Part shown: positions 7,224 to 8,048 of the stretch, in pieces
How positions within the stretch are numbered: position 1 is the stretch's first letter
Layout: each line of letters opens with the position of its first letter
Translations under genes and position numbers: made by a program
Notes under the pieces: generated by a model
Databases searched by the model: none
Seen by the model: the letters and a program-made list of their open reading frames with translations, nothing else
Told to the model about the DNA's origin: nothing
NCBI GenBank assembly: GCA_964484515.1
Contig: CAZAGT010000237.1
Location: 1 to 8,048, forward strand
From: CAZAGT01 sp964484515
GTDB lineage: Bacteria > Desulfobacterota > DSM-4660 > Desulfatiglandales > HGW-15
Reading direction: 5' to 3'
DNA length: 8,048 bases

Positions 7224-7264
7224 ACTCGCGGTCGCGACCGTGACGATCTCACGACCGCGGGAGT
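7224..7264. other. Alternative hairpins at the channel-YHS gene junction
   Basis: A perfect 12-base palindrome, CGGTCGCGACCG, occupies 7229-7240. Its left half can instead pair with CGACCGCG at 7252-7259: CGCGGTCG at 7227-7234 is the exact complement, and the stem extends outward to ACTC/GAGT (7224 to 7264) if a two-base bulge is allowed. The two folds exclude each other and flank the channel stop codon at 7249-7251. No T-run follows on the minus strand, so this is not an intrinsic terminator. An mRNA-stabilising or processing element between co-transcribed genes, or a dyad protein site, is possible. Confidence 0.35.
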
Positions 7265-8048
7265 GACAGGTCGGGAAGAACCGACCCATGGATCTTGCAG
7301 GGGATCTCCTTTCCAAACAACATCTCCAATTGGGCAAAGCTCTGCGCCTGATCGGCCAGGGCCCGCACATAGGCAAGCTCAAACTCCAGCAGGGTCTTCT
7401 CGGCGTCAATAAGATCCAGTGAGCTGCGAAGGCCCGCCTGAAAGGCCTCCAGGGTGACGCCGAGCGACTGCTCTGCCTTGGGTATCAGGGTATTCTGATA
7501 CAGATCGATCTTGCGCTGGGCATCCCGGTATTTGTATAAGGCCAGCTGCATGTCGGCGCGAAGGATATCCTGCACGGCCTGGTTGCCCGTCTTGGCGGAC
7601 AGACGCATGGAGCGAGCCTCACTGACCGCGGCACGCCGCTTATCCCACCACACCGGGAGATTGATGGACAGGGAGGCAATGATCGGATCCTCACCACTGT
7701 CCGGGATTGCCGGGTTCATAGCCTCCCCGGTCGCGATCGTCTGCAGCCCCAGGGTGAAATCGGGATAGTAGTCCTTCTGAGCCAATTCGATGCCGGCCTT
7801 CGCCTTTGCCTCCAGGTACTCGAATCGCCTGACCCGCGGATTATACTCGGGGAGCTGTTCGAAGAGGTCGTCGTCGCTCATATCGATCATCATGACCGGC
7901 ACATCCGCCGGCCAGGGCAGGACCGTGTCGACCGGCATGTTCATGGCGGCGATCAGCTTTGCCATAATGGGCGTTCGTAGGTCGAGGAGGGTCCTGACCC
8001 GGTCTTCCAGCTTTCCGAGTTCGACCTGGGTTCGGATCACGTCCGAAT
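7249..8048 (-). CDS. TolC/CusC-type outer-membrane efflux channel, C-terminal part
   Basis: The visible 266 or so codons are the second half of an outer-membrane efflux protein, the exit duct of the tripartite pump. The frame stays open to the right edge; a GTG at 8038-8040 is not the real start, because the codons above it continue the typical D-V-x-R-x-Q-V-E-L helix. Counting from that GTG as residue 1, a helix with repeat-2 character leads into the strand YYPDFTLGLQ at 91-100. A second strand at about 119-131 (IIASLSINLPVW) follows, completing the beta hairpin. Long amphipathic helices then cover about 133-200 and 206-243, with the family-typical SSLDLIDAEKTLLEFELAY segment. The protein ends 20 residues after the last helix. 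The N-terminal half, signal peptide and possible lipid-anchor cysteine lie outside the window. It is the first visible gene of the operon, 58 bases before the YHS gene. Family is secure; CusC as the closest relative is inferred from its neighbours. Confidence 0.93.
   Translation of the reverse strand, partial: SDVIRTQVELGKLEDRVRTLLDLRTPIMAKLIAAMNMPVDTVLPWPADVPVMMIDMSDDDLFEQLPEYNPRVRRFEYLEAKAKAGIELAQKDYYPDFTLGLQTIATGEAMNPAIPDSGEDPIIASLSINLPVWWDKRRAAVSEARSMRLSAKTGNQAVQDILRADMQLALYKYRDAQRKIDLYQNTLIPKAEQSLGVTLEAFQAGLRSSLDLIDAEKTLLEFELAYVRALADQAQSFAQLEMLFGKEIPCKIHGSVLPDLSLPRS

Noticed and set aside
8038..8040. GTG as the start of the channel gene
   Set aside because: The frame remains open above it and the preceding codons continue the family's conserved helix, so the real start is beyond the window.

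Overview
The window holds five genes, all read on the minus strand, so transcription runs from high to low coordinates. In that order they are: the 3' part of an outer-membrane TolC/CusC-type channel (7249-8048, cut by the window edge), a small secreted YHS-domain metal-binding protein (6912-7190), a CusB-type periplasmic adaptor with extra metal-binding modules (4613-6829), an expanded CusA-type RND pump (644-4558) and a small single-domain cupin (139-462). Gaps between the first four are short (58, 82 and 54 bases), which fits one operon. The cupin follows after 181 bases and may be its tail or a separate unit. No promoter for the operon is visible; it probably lies beyond the right edge.

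Together the genes describe a tripartite heavy-metal efflux system of a Gram-negative bacterium. The pump sits in the inner membrane, the adaptor spans the periplasm and the channel crosses the outer membrane. The conserved periplasmic methionine triad and TM4 features of the pump point to Cu(I)/Ag(I) rather than Co/Zn/Cd. The usual CusF chaperone is absent from the window. Its place may be taken by the secreted YHS protein and by two metal-binding modules built into the adaptor: an N-terminal heavy-metal-binding domain and a C-terminal DUF3347-like domain.

The sequence is G+C-rich. The long CusA variant and the DUF3347-bearing adaptor recall environmental lineages such as Nitrospirota, Methylomirabilota, Desulfobacterota or Bacteroidota-related pumps, but the lineage cannot be fixed from this window. 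All complete reading frames are intact. No mobile element, CRISPR array, tRNA or rRNA was seen.

The points most worth a second look are three. The CusB C-terminus carries what looks like a duplicated DUF3347 helical module, with the metal motif kept only in the second copy. The pump keeps the periplasmic methionine triad but appears to lack the methionine ladder of E. coli CusA through the membrane. It also carries a block of about four extra membrane segments and a glycine/aspartate-turn-rich periplasmic insertion. Nothing here is clearly a wholly new system; the architecture is an elaborated version of a known one.
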